Shown here: positions 1 to 11,799 of the stretch, piece after piece
Layout: each line of letters begins with the position of its first letter
Numbering within the stretch: the stretch's first letter is position 1
Assembly (NCBI RefSeq): GCF_009730915.1
Contig: NC_052486.1
Location: 20,737,589-20,801,588 of the forward strand
DNA: 64,000 bases
Direction of reading: 5' to 3'
Origin: Dioscorea cayenensis subsp. rotundata
Lineage: Eukaryota; Streptophyta; Magnoliopsida; Dioscoreales; Dioscoreaceae
Program-made: the position numbers and the translations under genes
The notes under the pieces: generated by a model
Databases searched by the model: none
Told to the model about the DNA's origin: nothing
What the model saw: the letters and a program-made list of their open reading frames with translations, nothing else

Positions 1-1080
1 CTTCAATATCATCTTTATATAGTACTGTTAGAGGGACATTGAATAATAGTGAGTTTGGGGGAGTTGAGCTAACAAGAAGCAAAGATAGTTCATGCTTGAG
101 AGCAACCTCTATGGGAATTGAAATAGTGTCAGATGGCATGTGATGCCACGTCACCAAACTTATTTTTTTTGGCTACTATTTTTAATCATCCTATTCCGTG
201 GATAAAGGGGAAAAACATGCCTGTACTGTTCTGAAGCATTCATTAATGATTCGACATTTTATGTTTTTATTGTTAATATTTAATTGTTTAATGCGTCAAT
301 TATTGTATAGTTTGAATGCGTTTATAAAAATAAGTATTAGACTCATAATGCACAATGGGTCTTCTATGGAGAAACAGTGATTTCTCTTTTCTAAATTTGC
401 ATTATAAAAAATTTATTTCTAAAAATTATCCAAATTACTGTAATTAGTGCATCTTTGTAGCTATCTATCCCTTTACATCCCATAAATAAAGAGTGATTGT
501 CATTTATTTATAAATAAATATTTATGAAATGTTTGTTTGATTGAAATGAAACAATTGATATGACAAGTTGATCGCTTCCATGTACCATAGAGTGTTTGCT
601 TCACTTTGAATTGTCTTTGAAATTAAAAAATAGGGCATTGAAAAAATCTCTCATCTTTAGTATTGTGATTTTTTTTCAATTTATTATAAAATTAGACTTT
701 AGTGAAATTAAATTAAATTTAAACAATTAGTTAAAAATTTCACTTCCAAATAGTTCGATACAGTTTTTATAATCACCTCTTAGAAATATAAGATTTTCAA
801 AAGAAAAAATTATCTTTATATATTTTGTAAATAAAGTATTGACATGTATTTCATTCACAAATAAAAAAAAAAAATTAATTTAAAAATCATAAACAGGAAT
901 GCTACTTTCATTGTTCTTGTCCAAGTCTCCTGTTTTTCTTAATATGAGAAAGTATGTAACAAAAGGTGAGACAACCATACATCAATATTTTAGATATTTT
1001 ATTTTAGACATAATTCTATTAACATTGGATATATTTAAGCAAGTTTGTTTTATTTCTTATATTATTGCTGTGAGCCTATG
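1..1080 (+). repeat. Dispersed noncoding repeat, copy A (cut by window start)
   Basis: This stretch aligns by eye with 10723-11795 (copy B, same strand) and, inverted, with the left part of copy C (about 13210-13960). The best-conserved block is 1-165: it contains a run reading GGGGGAGTTGAGCTAACAAG and the motif GTCAGATGGCATGTGAT, and both recur in copy B. Similarity continues with gaps to the motif CATACATCAATATTT near 978 and the AAGCAAG near 1037. No long reading frame covers it. The window opens just inside the copy, so its foldback part, present in B and C, lies to the left. Family unknown. Confidence 0.75.
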
Positions 1081-1584
1081 ACTATCGTGTCATGTAGCAC
1101 AAGATACGACTAAGGCAAACCTCTACCAAACTATTTAATATTTATATAGTTTATTATTGTCAAATCATATATATAGGCATATATATGCTTTATGTAGATA
1201 TTTATATAATTATTTCAAGTAAGACATAAGCTTTATTAAAGCCTACATTTGGTTATAATTGTCATGACTAAGAACAGGGAAAGTCTTATATATATACATC
1301 TATCTGTTTGAGAAAGCGATAAACCACACACATTTGTTAAAAGGATAAAAAAAACATTAAAAAAAAAACGAAAGAGAAGAGTACAGAAAGAAACATAAAA
1401 TATAAATTCAATAAAAATGGATAAATGGCATCCGATACAAAATAAAAATAAAAATAAAAAATAAAAAAAAAAATTAACTTCAAGGATGATTACACCTATG
1501 AGGAGTCCAAAAGATGCCCTCCTTGGAGGAATCAGTAAAAGACTATAATACACGTGAATATTATATAAAGATATATTCAGAGTG
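1081..1584. other. AT-rich intergenic sequence
   Basis: No gene is visible. The stretch holds AT microsatellites and A-rich runs such as 1437-1475. The minus-strand frame at 1236-1553 is low complexity and resembles no family I know. Confidence 0.5.
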
Positions 1585-2520
1585 AATGGTCTCCCCGTCC
1601 CACTCTCCGTGGGGATTTCCCAAAAATATATATTATATATTTTTAATATATTTATTAAAAATTATTTCAACATTAATATAATATTATATATAATCAATAA
1701 ATATTTATTTGTTAATATTTTTAGTTATTATTATGGAATTCACAATTATTTCATACAACTTATTAACTATTTAAATTTATATATTTTATTAAAACATATT
1801 TATTTAATAAAATCTTAAATTATTTTAATAAAATCACTATATAATATATATTTACTCCCGTGTGATGTACGAATATGATTAGTTATTTATTTTTTTAAAA
1901 TAATTCAATATGAATATAAGATTATAAGGATCAAATATGTGGGTTTAAAAAAATATATTTCTAGTATTTATTAATAATGTTTTAGACTTTTAGACTTTAA
2001 GTAATACTAGTATTACTCCCGTGTGATGTACGAATATATATATGAAAATTTTTAAAAAAATTTAATAATTTTTTTTATTTTCTATAGAAATTAAGGTAAA
2101 ATTAAGATTAAATAAAATAAGCTATTTATCAACTTCGAAAATATAATATTTTGATAAAATTAATTTTATTATATATTATGAGATAAAATAATAAAAATTA
2201 GTTTAAAATAATATAATTTAGTGTTATGTTATAAATATTTTAATATTATTAAAATAATATTGGTAAAATTTCTATGAGAAATTGACAAGTGTCAAATAGG
2301 TTTTCTACTTTAATATACATATATATATAATATTATTAGAATTTTATGTAATAAAAAGAATTAGAGGGGGCGGGGATTCCCCGACCCCATGGGGATCCCC
2401 GCGGGGGAGTGAGTGGGGATAATTTCCTCCCCAGGGGAGTCGGAGGTGGGGAATCCCGCCCGTGGGAAGCGGGGATGGGGCATGGGGATCCCATTCCCCA
2501 GGCGCCCACTACATCCTGTG
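1585..2520. repeat. AT-rich repeat with GC-rich ends, probably a MITE
   Basis: A short GC-rich block at 1588-1622 (CCCCGTCCCACTCTCCGTGG) and a longer one at 2365-2505, rich in GGGGAT and CCCC runs, enclose about 740 bp of very AT-rich DNA. The right block read in reverse resembles the left block, so the ends look like degenerate terminal inverted repeats. Inside is a direct repeat, TTACTCCCGTGTGATGTACG..., at 1852-1876 and 2013-2037. I found no clear target-site duplication, so the class is open. The short frames over the GC blocks are by-products of base composition. Confidence 0.45.
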
Positions 2521-2639
2521 TGAGCTTCACCATTATTATGATAGAAAAATTAGTATTTCATTTTTCTCCCAAATTAAAAATAAAGAGTTTGAACCAATAA
2601 TTTATTCACATTTCTCTTAAAAAATATCTTCATGGAGAT

Positions 2640-2769
2640 GATATTTTTTAGCAAACTGACAAAAAGACATTTTAGCATTCCTTCATACTATTTCCAATAT
2701 AATCTTTTAATAATTGAGTTGGAAAGAGATATTTTAGCAAACTGGCAAAAAGATATTTTATAATCTTTT
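2640..2769. repeat. Short tandem duplication interrupted by the LINE
   Basis: Unit 1 (2640-2727) contains TTTAGCAAACTGACAAAAAG and ends with TAATCTTTTAATAATTGAGTTGG. Unit 2 starts at 2728 with nearly the same sequence, has an internal deletion, and runs as far as TAATCTTTT at 2761-2769. Its continuation AATAATTGAGTTGGAAA appears only after the LINE, at 9037-9053. This places the LINE insertion inside the second unit. Confidence 0.6.
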
Positions 2770-2774
2770 TGATG

Positions 2775-4813
2775 ACATGTAAGGGATGCGGAGAAGCAGG
2801 GCATATGGCATTTGGGTGTCGGGTGGAGCTGCCTTCTCCGCCTAGTCGTAGAAGGGCACGGCCAACAGCCAAGGAGAGGAGCTCAGACAAGGTGATTCGT
2901 TCAGTAACTTCTCATGCACCTTTTGTTAGACCGATGGTAAACCGTCTTCATCCTCAGAAGGTTAATATCTCGCTTTTATTGACGCAAGAGACAGCGAGGT
3001 TGAGAAAAGATTTGGCAAAGATCATAGTTCTTGAGGTCATCTCCGGCCAAACGAGGTACGAGATCTTGCTGGAATTCTTATCGGGGGCGCTGAACACGCC
3101 AAGAGTCGATGCTGTGTATGAGTTTCGGGAGAACTCCTTTCTGGCAACTTTGTGCAGCGAGGAAGAAGCGATCAAGGCCAGTAAGATCACGGAGCTCAGC
3201 CTGCCTTCGAGACTGGGGTTGTGCGTCATTTCTATCTCACCATGGACAGCGGAGGTGGGCTCTGTTGGCTCGGCGTCAAGGAAGGGACAAGTCCTTCTCA
3301 TATGGAACCTCCCACTTCGCCCATGGACTTGGTCTATTCTTGTGGAGCTCTTGAAATCGATCGGTGAGCTGGTCACGATACCCTAGCCGAGCAAGCCGAG
3401 CAAGCCACACAAATCCTTTCTCTCCATCTTGGTGAGATGTCATCAGCGGGCGTCCTTACCTTTTGAGGTTTCTCTGAGCTTTGGAATGAGAAGATTTATT
3501 GTTCTGATCACTGATAACCGATTGCATTTTTCGACCTTCTGCTGTGATCTGGAGAAGTTCTGCTACTCCTCGGCAACACTGAAGTGTGAAAGAGAAGCGG
3601 AGGCGCTGAACCGTCCTAGATTCACACATGAGGTCCCTAGGGAGGCTAAGGGAAAGGAGGTTAGGAGTGCTCAAACTTCGGTGAAGGATAAGGAGAAAAG
3701 AGAGCAACAGTGGAGGCCGAGAACACATGCGGCGGAGACCCGTCCAGTGAGCGATACTCCCGGGGTCCATAGGTCCCTTGAGGATCGAACCTGTTTGGTG
3801 AGCTCTACTCCCGAGACCCGTCCGATGAGAGTTTCTCCCAGGGTATCTTTAATTTCTCCAACCTCACTGGCGGAGGATAAACGGACGTCTAGCGATCACA
3901 GAGAGGGTGGCGCTTCCCCTGATCTCAATCAGTCCACCGGTCCATTACCATCGGATGCTGGGCTGGGGTTTTTGGAGAAGACCGATGGTCCAACGACATT
4001 GCATGGGGGAGCATGTGACCTGTTAGAGATCTCTCTCGTTGTCGAGCGGGATTGGATAAGGTTGCCTCGATCGCTGGGAACAACGCTGTTGTCCTAAGTA
4101 CGAGGTTGCATGCTGAACTGACTGAGAAGACTACTGACACCGTGGTTGGCTTACAAGTGTCACGCGCTGAGGATAGAGCGAGGCTTGATCCCAAGGCATC
4201 ATCAATCGTTGTGATGATGGATCCTGAGGGGACCAGTGGGCCGCGAAGTGTGAGGCCATTACCTATGATTGGGCCGTTTCTTGTGAACCCAGAGTTAGGG
4301 GATTCCTTGAGTTTTAAGGGGGTTGGTGGGCCTTCTATTAAGAACCCTGAGTTGGGGGTTCCCTTGAAGGTTAATGGGGGTGTTGGGCTGAAGAGCATGG
4401 ATAATTCGGTGAGGCCAGATGTTATTGGGCCAGGTTTAAATGAAAGTGTAATGGAGGAAAGGATTTTGATTAGTGATGATCAAGATAGCTCCTTTTGTAA
4501 CCCATCAAAACCACCTTCGGCCTTCACTCCTCCGCCAAATTTTAAGTGGGTATTCCTTCATGGAATTTGGACCCTTGTCCCTTCTAAATTCTCAGCTGAC
4601 ATTATTGCTAGATCAGCAATTGACCCTGGGTCCGACCAGCTGGATAAACTGGAATCTTGGGGGGATGATCATCAGGATGATGACCTACAGGATAATGAGA
4701 TTACTGAAGTTAAAGAATCTGAGCAGGAGACCTATAGCACCGATAGCAGGCACACAGAAGATTCAGAGACAGACTTTGAGGAAAAAGTTCGGCGGCTGCT
4801 GCATAGTGGATAA
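2775..4813 (+). pseudogene. LINE ORF1 remnant (nucleic-acid-binding gag-like protein)
   Basis: Three overlapping frames (2769-3386, 3429-4097, 4052-4813) together make up a decayed ORF1. The first begins with a CX2CX4HX4C zinc knuckle (CKGCGEAGHMAFGC), a nucleic-acid-binding motif of retroelement ORF1/gag proteins. The following part has the look of the DUF4283-like region of plant LINE ORF1. The last frame is rich in Pro, Gly, Asp and Glu, as the C-terminal region often is. At least two frameshifts separate the pieces, so no full-length product is possible. Codons here are more GC-rich than the surrounding intergenic DNA, as expected of an imported coding sequence. Confidence 0.75.
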
Positions 4814-5161
4814 ACTGAAGACACTACCCAGGGTACAAGAAGAAGTAAGCGTAGAAAAAAGCTCTTATCCAGGTGGAATGAGGAGGCGGGCTTTGTACCA
4901 CAACCGCCCCGTTCAGTGAAGAAGAAGGGAAACTCTACCTCATCTTCGGAAGGTATTCCCCTCAACCCTCTTCTTATTTCTAAATGGACTGATATTCAAT
5001 TGCTTAATTATTGCAATACATGTGGTATTTCCTTTGATTCTATGCATCACCAAGATAAATGTTTTGCACATATTTGTATGCTTGAATCAACCAGGTCCAT
5101 CACTTTGAGTGATGGGGAGAGGACCATTGTGGTGGCTCCTCGGGAAAAATTTAGTGTTTTT

Positions 5162-8100
5162 ATGAATATTATTAATTGGAACGTGCGTGGACTAGGATTA
5201 CCTTCTAAGCGTTTCATAGTTAAAGATTTTCTTAATCTTCATCATGCGGACATTTGTTGCTTGCAAGAGTCAAAATTAAGTAGTGTTGACATGACTGTGT
5301 GGAGGTCAATTGGTGGGGCTCGTCTTAAGCAGTTTGTGTTCCTTCCCGCCCTTGGTTCTGCTGGGGGAATTATTGTGGGGTGGAATAATTTGTTATTTGA
5401 GGGTAGAGTGCTTCATGTTGGTTCCTTTTGCCTCTTTGTAGAATTTATAAAATAGGGTAAACGATTTTACCTAGGTGTGCACTTCTGTATATGGGCCCAA
5501 TGCCAAGAACTTGAAGCTGAGATTTTGGAATAAACTTAGATCCTGCCAACCGGCTTTGGATTTGCCCTTGGTCATTTGTGGGGTGTTCGATTCCACCTTT
5601 ACTCCTTTTAATAAGTCGAGTGGTGGCGTTAATCGGGAGGATATTAGATTGGCACAGGCTTTTTTAAGTGACCTTCATTTAATGGAACCCCCGTCCTTTG
5701 GGAAAAGGTTCACTTGGACCAATGGCCAATCTAATCCAATTTGGGTTAGGCTTGATCGATTCTTAGTTAATTCTCTCTGGACCATTTTTTTCCCAAAAGT
5801 TCTACAAAACTGTCTCCCTAGGCTAGGCTCTGACCATGTTCCTATCAAACTAGAAGTAGGCAATCACCTCCCTATTTCTAGATCCTTTCGCTTTGAGCAA
5901 GCTTGGTGTTTGTCTGCTAATTTTGATAGCCTCATCAGGGATTGGTGGAGCTCCTTCCACTTTTGTGGATGTGGGGCTTTCATCCTGGCAAAAAAGATTG
6001 CTAGAATTCGTGCGAGACTTAAACATTGGACAAAATTTGAGTTTGGATCCATCAAATTGAAAAAACTTGAGATCTTGCATGAACTAGAGAAGATCAATGG
6101 TGTTGGTGAAACTCGCTCTCTTACCCTTCAAGAGGTCAGTACTGATGCTCAACTGAGAGTGGAGTTAGGGATGATCCTTAAGCAAGAGGAGGTTTACTGG
6201 AAGCAAAGAGCGAGAACGACTTGGATTAAGGAGGGAGATGAAAATACTAGGTTCTTCCATTCAGTTGCTAACGGGAGAATAAATAGAAATTTTATCCCTT
6301 GGATCGTGAGGTATAATACCCGTGTGGAAGATACATAAGGAATTGGAAGGGCATTCACCTCCTTTTACCAGGATCCCTATGGAACGAAGCAAACCTATAG
6401 ACATCAGATTAACTGGAATGTGCTATTAGGGGCCAAGACAACTCATAATTTTGTCTAATTTGGAGGCTACTTTTTCCATTGGTGAAATTAAAAAGGCGGT
6501 GTTTGATATGAGTGCGGATAAGGCACCTAGTCCGGATGGGCTACTAATGTTGTTTTTTCAGAGATATTGGGACATCGTTAAGACTGACATCGGTCTACTC
6601 TGTGATGACTTTTATTGGGGTCGAGCCAACTTAGAAAGGATTAATTGGTCGAATATTGCGCTAATCGTGAAAAAGCAAAATCCACAAAACCCTTCTCACT
6701 ATTGACCAATTAGTTTGATTAAATGCTCGCTCAAAATCATCACCAAAATCTTTGCTAATAGACTTAGCACCAAAATTAATGAGTTGATTGACCCTGCCCA
6801 ATCAACTTTCATTAAAGGAATATGCATCACTGATAATATTGCAACTGCTCAGGAACTTATTTTCTACATGCAGAAGCATCATCTTAGGGGCCTCATTCTC
6901 AAGGTGGATTTCTCTAACGCCTTTGATTCCGTGGATTGGGGTTTCCTTTTGGAGTTGTTAAAAGTCAGAGGATTTGGTGTGCGTTGGATCGGTTGGGTTA
7001 GAACCATACTTACCTCCTCTAAGGCAAAATTTCTCATCAATAATGTTCAAAGCGAGTATGTCCGCTTTCGTAGAGGCTTGAAGAAAGGGGACCCGCTATC
7101 CCCTTTGCTTTTCGTGCTCGTGGTGGATGTCTTAAGCTCAATGTTTTATCATACACTTAGCTCAGGTGTCCTGCATGAGGTCCCGATTGGGGGCTCTGGT
7201 GTCAAAATGTGTCACCTGCAATATGCCGATGATCTCATGGTTATGTCTACTGGTGGAGTGGAGGACCTCAGGATCAAGTTGATTCTCTATATTTTTTAGG
7301 GTCTTTCGGGCCTAGGAGTTAACTCTGAAAAAACGTGTCTTTACACTTCGCAAAGGAATCTGGAGCCTCAACCCTTCTTAGCTAAGACGTTGCACTGTTC
7401 GTCTAGGGTGCTTCCAGTTGACCTATCTCGGAATACCTATCTCAGGAGGGCGACCTCGGAAATAGGACTGGGATATCCTTATTAATAAGATTAGAACCAG
7501 ACTTGCAGCTTGGAAGTCGAAATTCCTATCTCTAAGGGGGAGATTAACGTTATTAAACTCTGTTCTTACTTCCATCCCCACCTACTGGATGTCTTTATTC
7601 AAGTTGCCTAAATGGGTGATTAAGAGCATTGACAAAATCAGGAGAGATTTCTTATGGTTTGGTCCAAATCTTCAGCACCCAAAAATTCGTTTGGTGAGCT
7701 GGGCGAGATTATGCAGACCTAAAGAGCATGAGGGTTGGAATATTCTTAATTTGGAGGTTTTTAACAATGCTCTCCTGGGTAAGTGGTGGTGGAAGATCAC
7801 CTTGGGTGGCCGTTGGTGTGGGGAAGAGATTTTTCGAGAAAACTATTTTGGTAGAATACTGGTCTGGAATCTTTTTCATAAGCAAAATGGTAGAAGATTT
7901 GTATTCTGGAATGGCCTCCTCAAAGTCTTGCCAGCCTTTCGGAAAAACATTAGCTCCACAATAAAAGGGGGCACAACAACACTATTCTGTCTTGATAATT
8001 GGTTGGAGGGGCGTGCTCCTGCAGATATTTGGCCCCATGTGTTTCAGTCTTCCAACGAAAAGGAGGGTATGGTTAGGGAGTTGCTCAATAGGGTTGTGGA

Positions 8101-8838
8101 ATTCCCTTTGGGGGATTCCCCTAGGGAGTGCAGTTTAATTGCTTCTTTCAGCCTCCAGAATAGCACTGACAGGGATGTTCGGCATTGGAAACTCTCCCCT
8201 AATGGAGTTTTCTCTGTCAAATCCTTTTATCATTTTTTGAATGATGGTGGACTCCGTTGTAGGTGGACTCCCTCCATTTTAAAAGGGTGCTACCCTAAAA
8301 AAATTAATCTTTTTAATTGGTTAGCATGGGATGATAAAATTCTCACTTTACAAAACCTTGCCAACCGAAGGAGTAACTTTCTCCAGGATATCACCTGTGT
8401 GATGTGTCACGCAGAGGTGGAATCATCGGATCATCTTCTTATCCAGTCCCGTGGCTTCTCATATCTGGAGCTTTTTCAGTCATTTGTTTGGTGCTCAACG
8501 TAACCCTAGCTCCCTGAGGGATTTGTGGGGGAATTGGCGCACTCAATTCCATAAATCACTCACCCCCTGTTGGGATTTGCTCTTTCGAGCAGTGACTTGG
8601 AACATTTGGGTGGAGAGAAATGCATGCATTTTTTTATTGTGTTTGTTCATCTACTACCTCTATCATAATTAATATTATTCATGTGGTGCTTATGTGGATG
8701 AATGCAGCTCCTGATGAAAAGAAAGCCAAATTGGAGGAGGCCAGTGGAAAGCTTAGGAGAAGCCTTGATTTCCTTTCATCACGCGACTTGGAGCAGAGTG
8801 CTCAATCTGATCCGGTTCCTTCCCAGAGTGTGGGCTAG
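5162..8838 (+). pseudogene. LINE ORF2 remnant (endonuclease-reverse transcriptase)
   Basis: The endonuclease starts at MNIINWNVRGLGLPSKR (5162), with CLQESKL following. A TAG at 5453 and a frame change interrupt it, and it resumes at TSVYGPN (about 5480) and runs past GSDHVPI. The usual GDFN motif reads GVFD, a loss in the active region. The reverse transcriptase continues in pieces: ADKAPSPDG (about 6515), a stop just before PISLIK (6704), DFSNAFDSVDW (about 6906), GDPLSPLLF (about 7089) and YADD (about 7222). A stop lies near 7297. Then comes a zf-RVT region (FNWLAWDDK...CVMCHAEVESSDHLL, about 8310-8440) and the usual C-terminal TWNIWVERN (about 8597). Several stops and frameshifts make it non-functional. 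Confidence 0.9.
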
Positions 8839-9196
8839 CGGTTTCGGTGTGTCCTTTTTGCCCTAGGGGGGTTTGTCCCTCTAATGCCTTTCGTTCCTTT
8901 TTGTGGTATGGTGTTTTCCTTGTTTGTTCTCCCACTCTTGGTGGGCTGACTCTTGGCATCCGTAGCTGGTGCTTGTATGCTTGTTTGCTTTTTTTTTTAA
9001 TGAATGTGGTTTATCCATTTTTTTTCAAAAAATAATAATAATTGAGTTGGAAAAAAAAAACTTTGCCATTAAATATAGTCGTTGAGAAAAAAAAAATCTG
9101 CCAAGAAAGTGTCCTCTTTGAAGAATATGTTTTGGTTAATAGCTGAGACCAAATTCATCTGTTCATACAATCTCTTGGCAATATATATATATATAT

Positions 9197-9478
9197 ATGA
9201 GAAAAAGTTCTCTGTGGACGTGCATAGACGTCCACAGAGAGCTACAGTAACACTAAACTATAGCTACAGTGAGAGCTAATCCTAGATTAATGAGTTCATT
9301 AGTTTTAATTTTGTTTTTACTGTGCATCCCACTCTTTAATGTACTACTGTTTTAAGCACAGTAATACTATTCATTAAATAGTGTCCGACCGTTGGATCGA
9401 AATCTAACGGTCCAAAGCAACGTTCACAGATTAAAAATATGTGAACGTGGATAGAGGATCGATCCTCTACATATATAT
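9197..9478. mobile_element. MITE-like palindromic element flanked by (AT)n
   Basis: The segment lies between two AT microsatellites. It opens with a small hairpin, CTCTGTGGACGT...ACGTCCACAGAG (9210-9240), and ends with AACGTGGATAGAGGATCGATCCTCTAC (9443-9469). Its centre holds the palindrome ACCGTTGGATCGAAATCTAACGGT (about 9389-9413), a motif I recall from plant MITEs. The ends match as weak inverted repeats (GTGGACGTG against TCCACGTTC read in reverse). A TA-rich target would fit the flanking AT repeats. There is no coding capacity. The superfamily is not settled. Confidence 0.5.
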
Positions 9479-9744
9479 ATATATATATTTAACTCAACCT
9501 TAAACATTACAACCAAAAAGAAAAAGCATGCATGTGATTTTTAAATATTGAGTAGTATTGTTAATTATAAGCCAAAGTCGGAGGTCTTTTGTTTTTTTTT
9601 TTTTCTGTTTTTCTTTTTGGTCTCTGCCACAATTAATACAATGGTGGTTGAGGTTTTCTGTTTTCGTAAAATTAATTGATTAAATTGAATTTCATTAACA
9701 TGTCAATTAAAAATTAAAAAAATTTTAAAAAAAATAAACTAATG

Positions 9745-11795
9745 GAGATTCATGGCATAGCATGCATAGGGTTAGATGAGGAAGAACTGCCTGGTAAGTA
9801 ACAACTACATGCTCATGAGTGGCTTTCAAGCCCATGCGGTTGTTGCCTTCACACTTTTTGTTCTTCTGTCTCTTTTTGCTTAAAAAAATTAATTAATTAA
9901 TTAATTAATTAAAAATCAAAAGCTGCTTCATTAATGAGTATAAAATTAAAGGATTCGAACACTCATCTACAAGAAGTCAATTATTTCAAAAAATGAAAAA
10001 TATTAATATTTTTATGATTTATATCAACTTGTGATATCTTTAGCAGAAAAATAGTAGATCGACCAATACACCTTTATATATTTTGAAATCCATTAAAGTC
10101 AATATTATTTGAAAAATTAATTTATACTTTAAGGTTTTTAATTCAAAATGAAAATGTGAAATGCATTTTCCATCATGGTCAAAGAGAAAATATGACAAAG
10201 ATAAGAAAAAAAAACTAAAATAAAAATTAATCAAAGAAGAAAAAGAAGACTATTAGATAATTTTTAAAAATATATACAAAAATTAATATATCAAAGTAAA
10301 AATACCAAAGAACACTAATAAGTAATTTACATTTTTTTTTTCTTTGGAGGAAAAGTCTTCTGCCATGCAAGACATCTTGCACAAATGAAAAACTCAAAGA
10401 ACCAAAAGTATATATCACATACAAAAAGCCTTCAATAGAATACTCATTTCATGAAGAGAGAAAGGAACACAAGTTGCCACCAAACTCTATATTAAAATCA
10501 TTCTCAAGTGCTATGAGACTACTTTTGTTCTCTTATGCAAGACATTTTCCTCAAATGGGTGTCCCATTCCATCCTACATATCTTCTCCTTAGGAAGAAGA
10601 AGAAGAAGAAAAAGAAATATATATATATATATATATATATAGTGTTCTTCTTCAATGGAACACTCATTTGAGCAAAAGGCCTTCCATATGAGAGAAAGAG
10701 GATGCTCTTGATAGGATGAGCCTTCAATATCATCTTTATATATAGTGCTAGGGAGACACTGAATAGTAGTGTGGTTTGGGGGAGTTGAGCTAACAAGAAG
10801 CCATGATGGTTCATGCTTTAGAGCAACCTCCATGGCAATTGAAATAGCGTCAGATGGCATGTGATAAATCATTACCAAACTTATTTTGGGAACTATTTTC
10901 TAGGAAACAAATAGTGGATGTGTGTACTATCTCTGAATTATTCAATGATTCAATATGTTATGTTTTTATTGTTATTATTTAATTGTCAAATGCTCAATTA
11001 TTATATGGTTTGGATGTGTTTATTAAAGTTTGTGTTTATAAAAGTAGATCACTTCAGTGGTCTTGAGGGTATTTATTTGTTTGATTGAAATGTAACAATC
11101 GGTATCGAAGTAGATCACTTCCGTGTCTTTGAGGGCATTTGCTTCACTTTAAATTATTTTTGAGGTAAAAAAAAATTAAACATTGGAAAAGTCTTATCAT
11201 TTTCCATTTTAAACTTTTTCTTAATTTATTATAAAATAATGTTTTACTAAAACTTAACTAAATTTAAATAAATAGTTAAAAGTCCCATTTCTGAATAAAT
11301 CCATACATTTTTATAATCACCTCTTACAAAATAAAGTTTAAAAAAAAAATTAAAAGTTAAGAATTTTGTATATATATTCATATATAAATAACATATTACA
11401 TGTATTTCATTCACAAACAGTAAAAAAAGTGACACATACATGCAATTGTATTATTTACAAGAAAACAAATGAAATGCAATTTTTTTTCCTTTTTTTTTTG
11501 CAGGAGTAAACATGCAGATATTTTTTAAAAAAATTTATTAAGAGGAATAGCATTTTCGTCACTCTTGTCCATTCTTGTCCCATCAAGAGATCTTTCTATC
11601 AATCCTTATGTTAAATTTCTTTCTTTTCAATGGACAGGCTAAGGAAAAATGGGGAAAGGATCAATAGAAAAAGTAAGACAATCATACATCAATATTTAAG
11701 AAATTTTGGTTGAAGATGTCACAAAAATAACTTTGTCAGCATTAGATACTTAAGCAAGTCCATTATTAATTTTCATCTTATTGCTACAAGTGATA
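9745..11795 (+). repeat. Dispersed noncoding repeat, copy B (most complete)
   Basis: The left part (GCATAGGGTTAGATGAGGAAGA near 9763) matches, in reverse, the right end of copy C near 14860-14890. The middle holds the foldback at 10511-10709. The right part (10723-11795) matches copy A at 1-1080. The copy is about 2 kb, AT-rich, and has no convincing coding frame. B and C form a large imperfect inverted repeat with about 1.4 kb between them. Class unknown: it may be a decayed nonautonomous transposon or a family of noncoding transcription units. Confidence 0.7.
10511..10709 (+). repeat. Foldback (imperfect hairpin) inside copy B
   Basis: The arm at about 10511-10570 (TTGTTCTCTTATGCAAGACA, TCAAATGGGTGTCCCATTCC) is an imperfect reverse complement of the arm at about 10651-10709 (TGGAACACTCATTTGAGCAA, AGGCCTTCCATATGAGAGAA). 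The loop holds a GAA run and an (AT)n microsatellite. The same structure with diverged sequence is found in copy C. If transcribed, it could form a long hairpin with arms of about 60 nt. Confidence 0.65.
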
Positions 11796-11799
11796 ACGG

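Larger units (their letters stand above)
2770..9036 (+). mobile_element. Decayed non-LTR retrotransposon (plant L1-type LINE), 5'-truncated
   Basis: The order of parts is that of plant L1 elements: an ORF1 remnant with a CCHC zinc knuckle, an AP-type endonuclease, a reverse transcriptase with YADD, a zf-RVT cysteine/histidine domain, and a 3' end in T- and A-rich sequence (about 8990-9036). Both ORFs are broken by frameshifts and stops. There is essentially no 5' leader: the first codons after the flank already encode the zinc knuckle, so the element is probably truncated inside ORF1. The same strings at 2709-2725 and 9037-9053 look like a 17-bp target duplication but are better explained by the tandem units it landed in. 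It cannot move on its own. Confidence 0.9.

Noticed and set aside
2336..2600. Pro/Gly-rich frames at the GC-rich block
   Set aside because: They are produced by GGGGAT/CCCC repeats on both strands and show no family similarity.
2709..9053. 17-bp target-site duplication of the LINE
   Set aside because: The identical strings are accounted for by an older tandem duplication whose second unit is split by the LINE.
10519..10878. 119-codon minus-strand frame as a gene
   Set aside because: Half of it is encoded by the AT/GAA microsatellite ([13 protein letters not shown]) and copy C has a stop; kept only as an observation on the conserved block.
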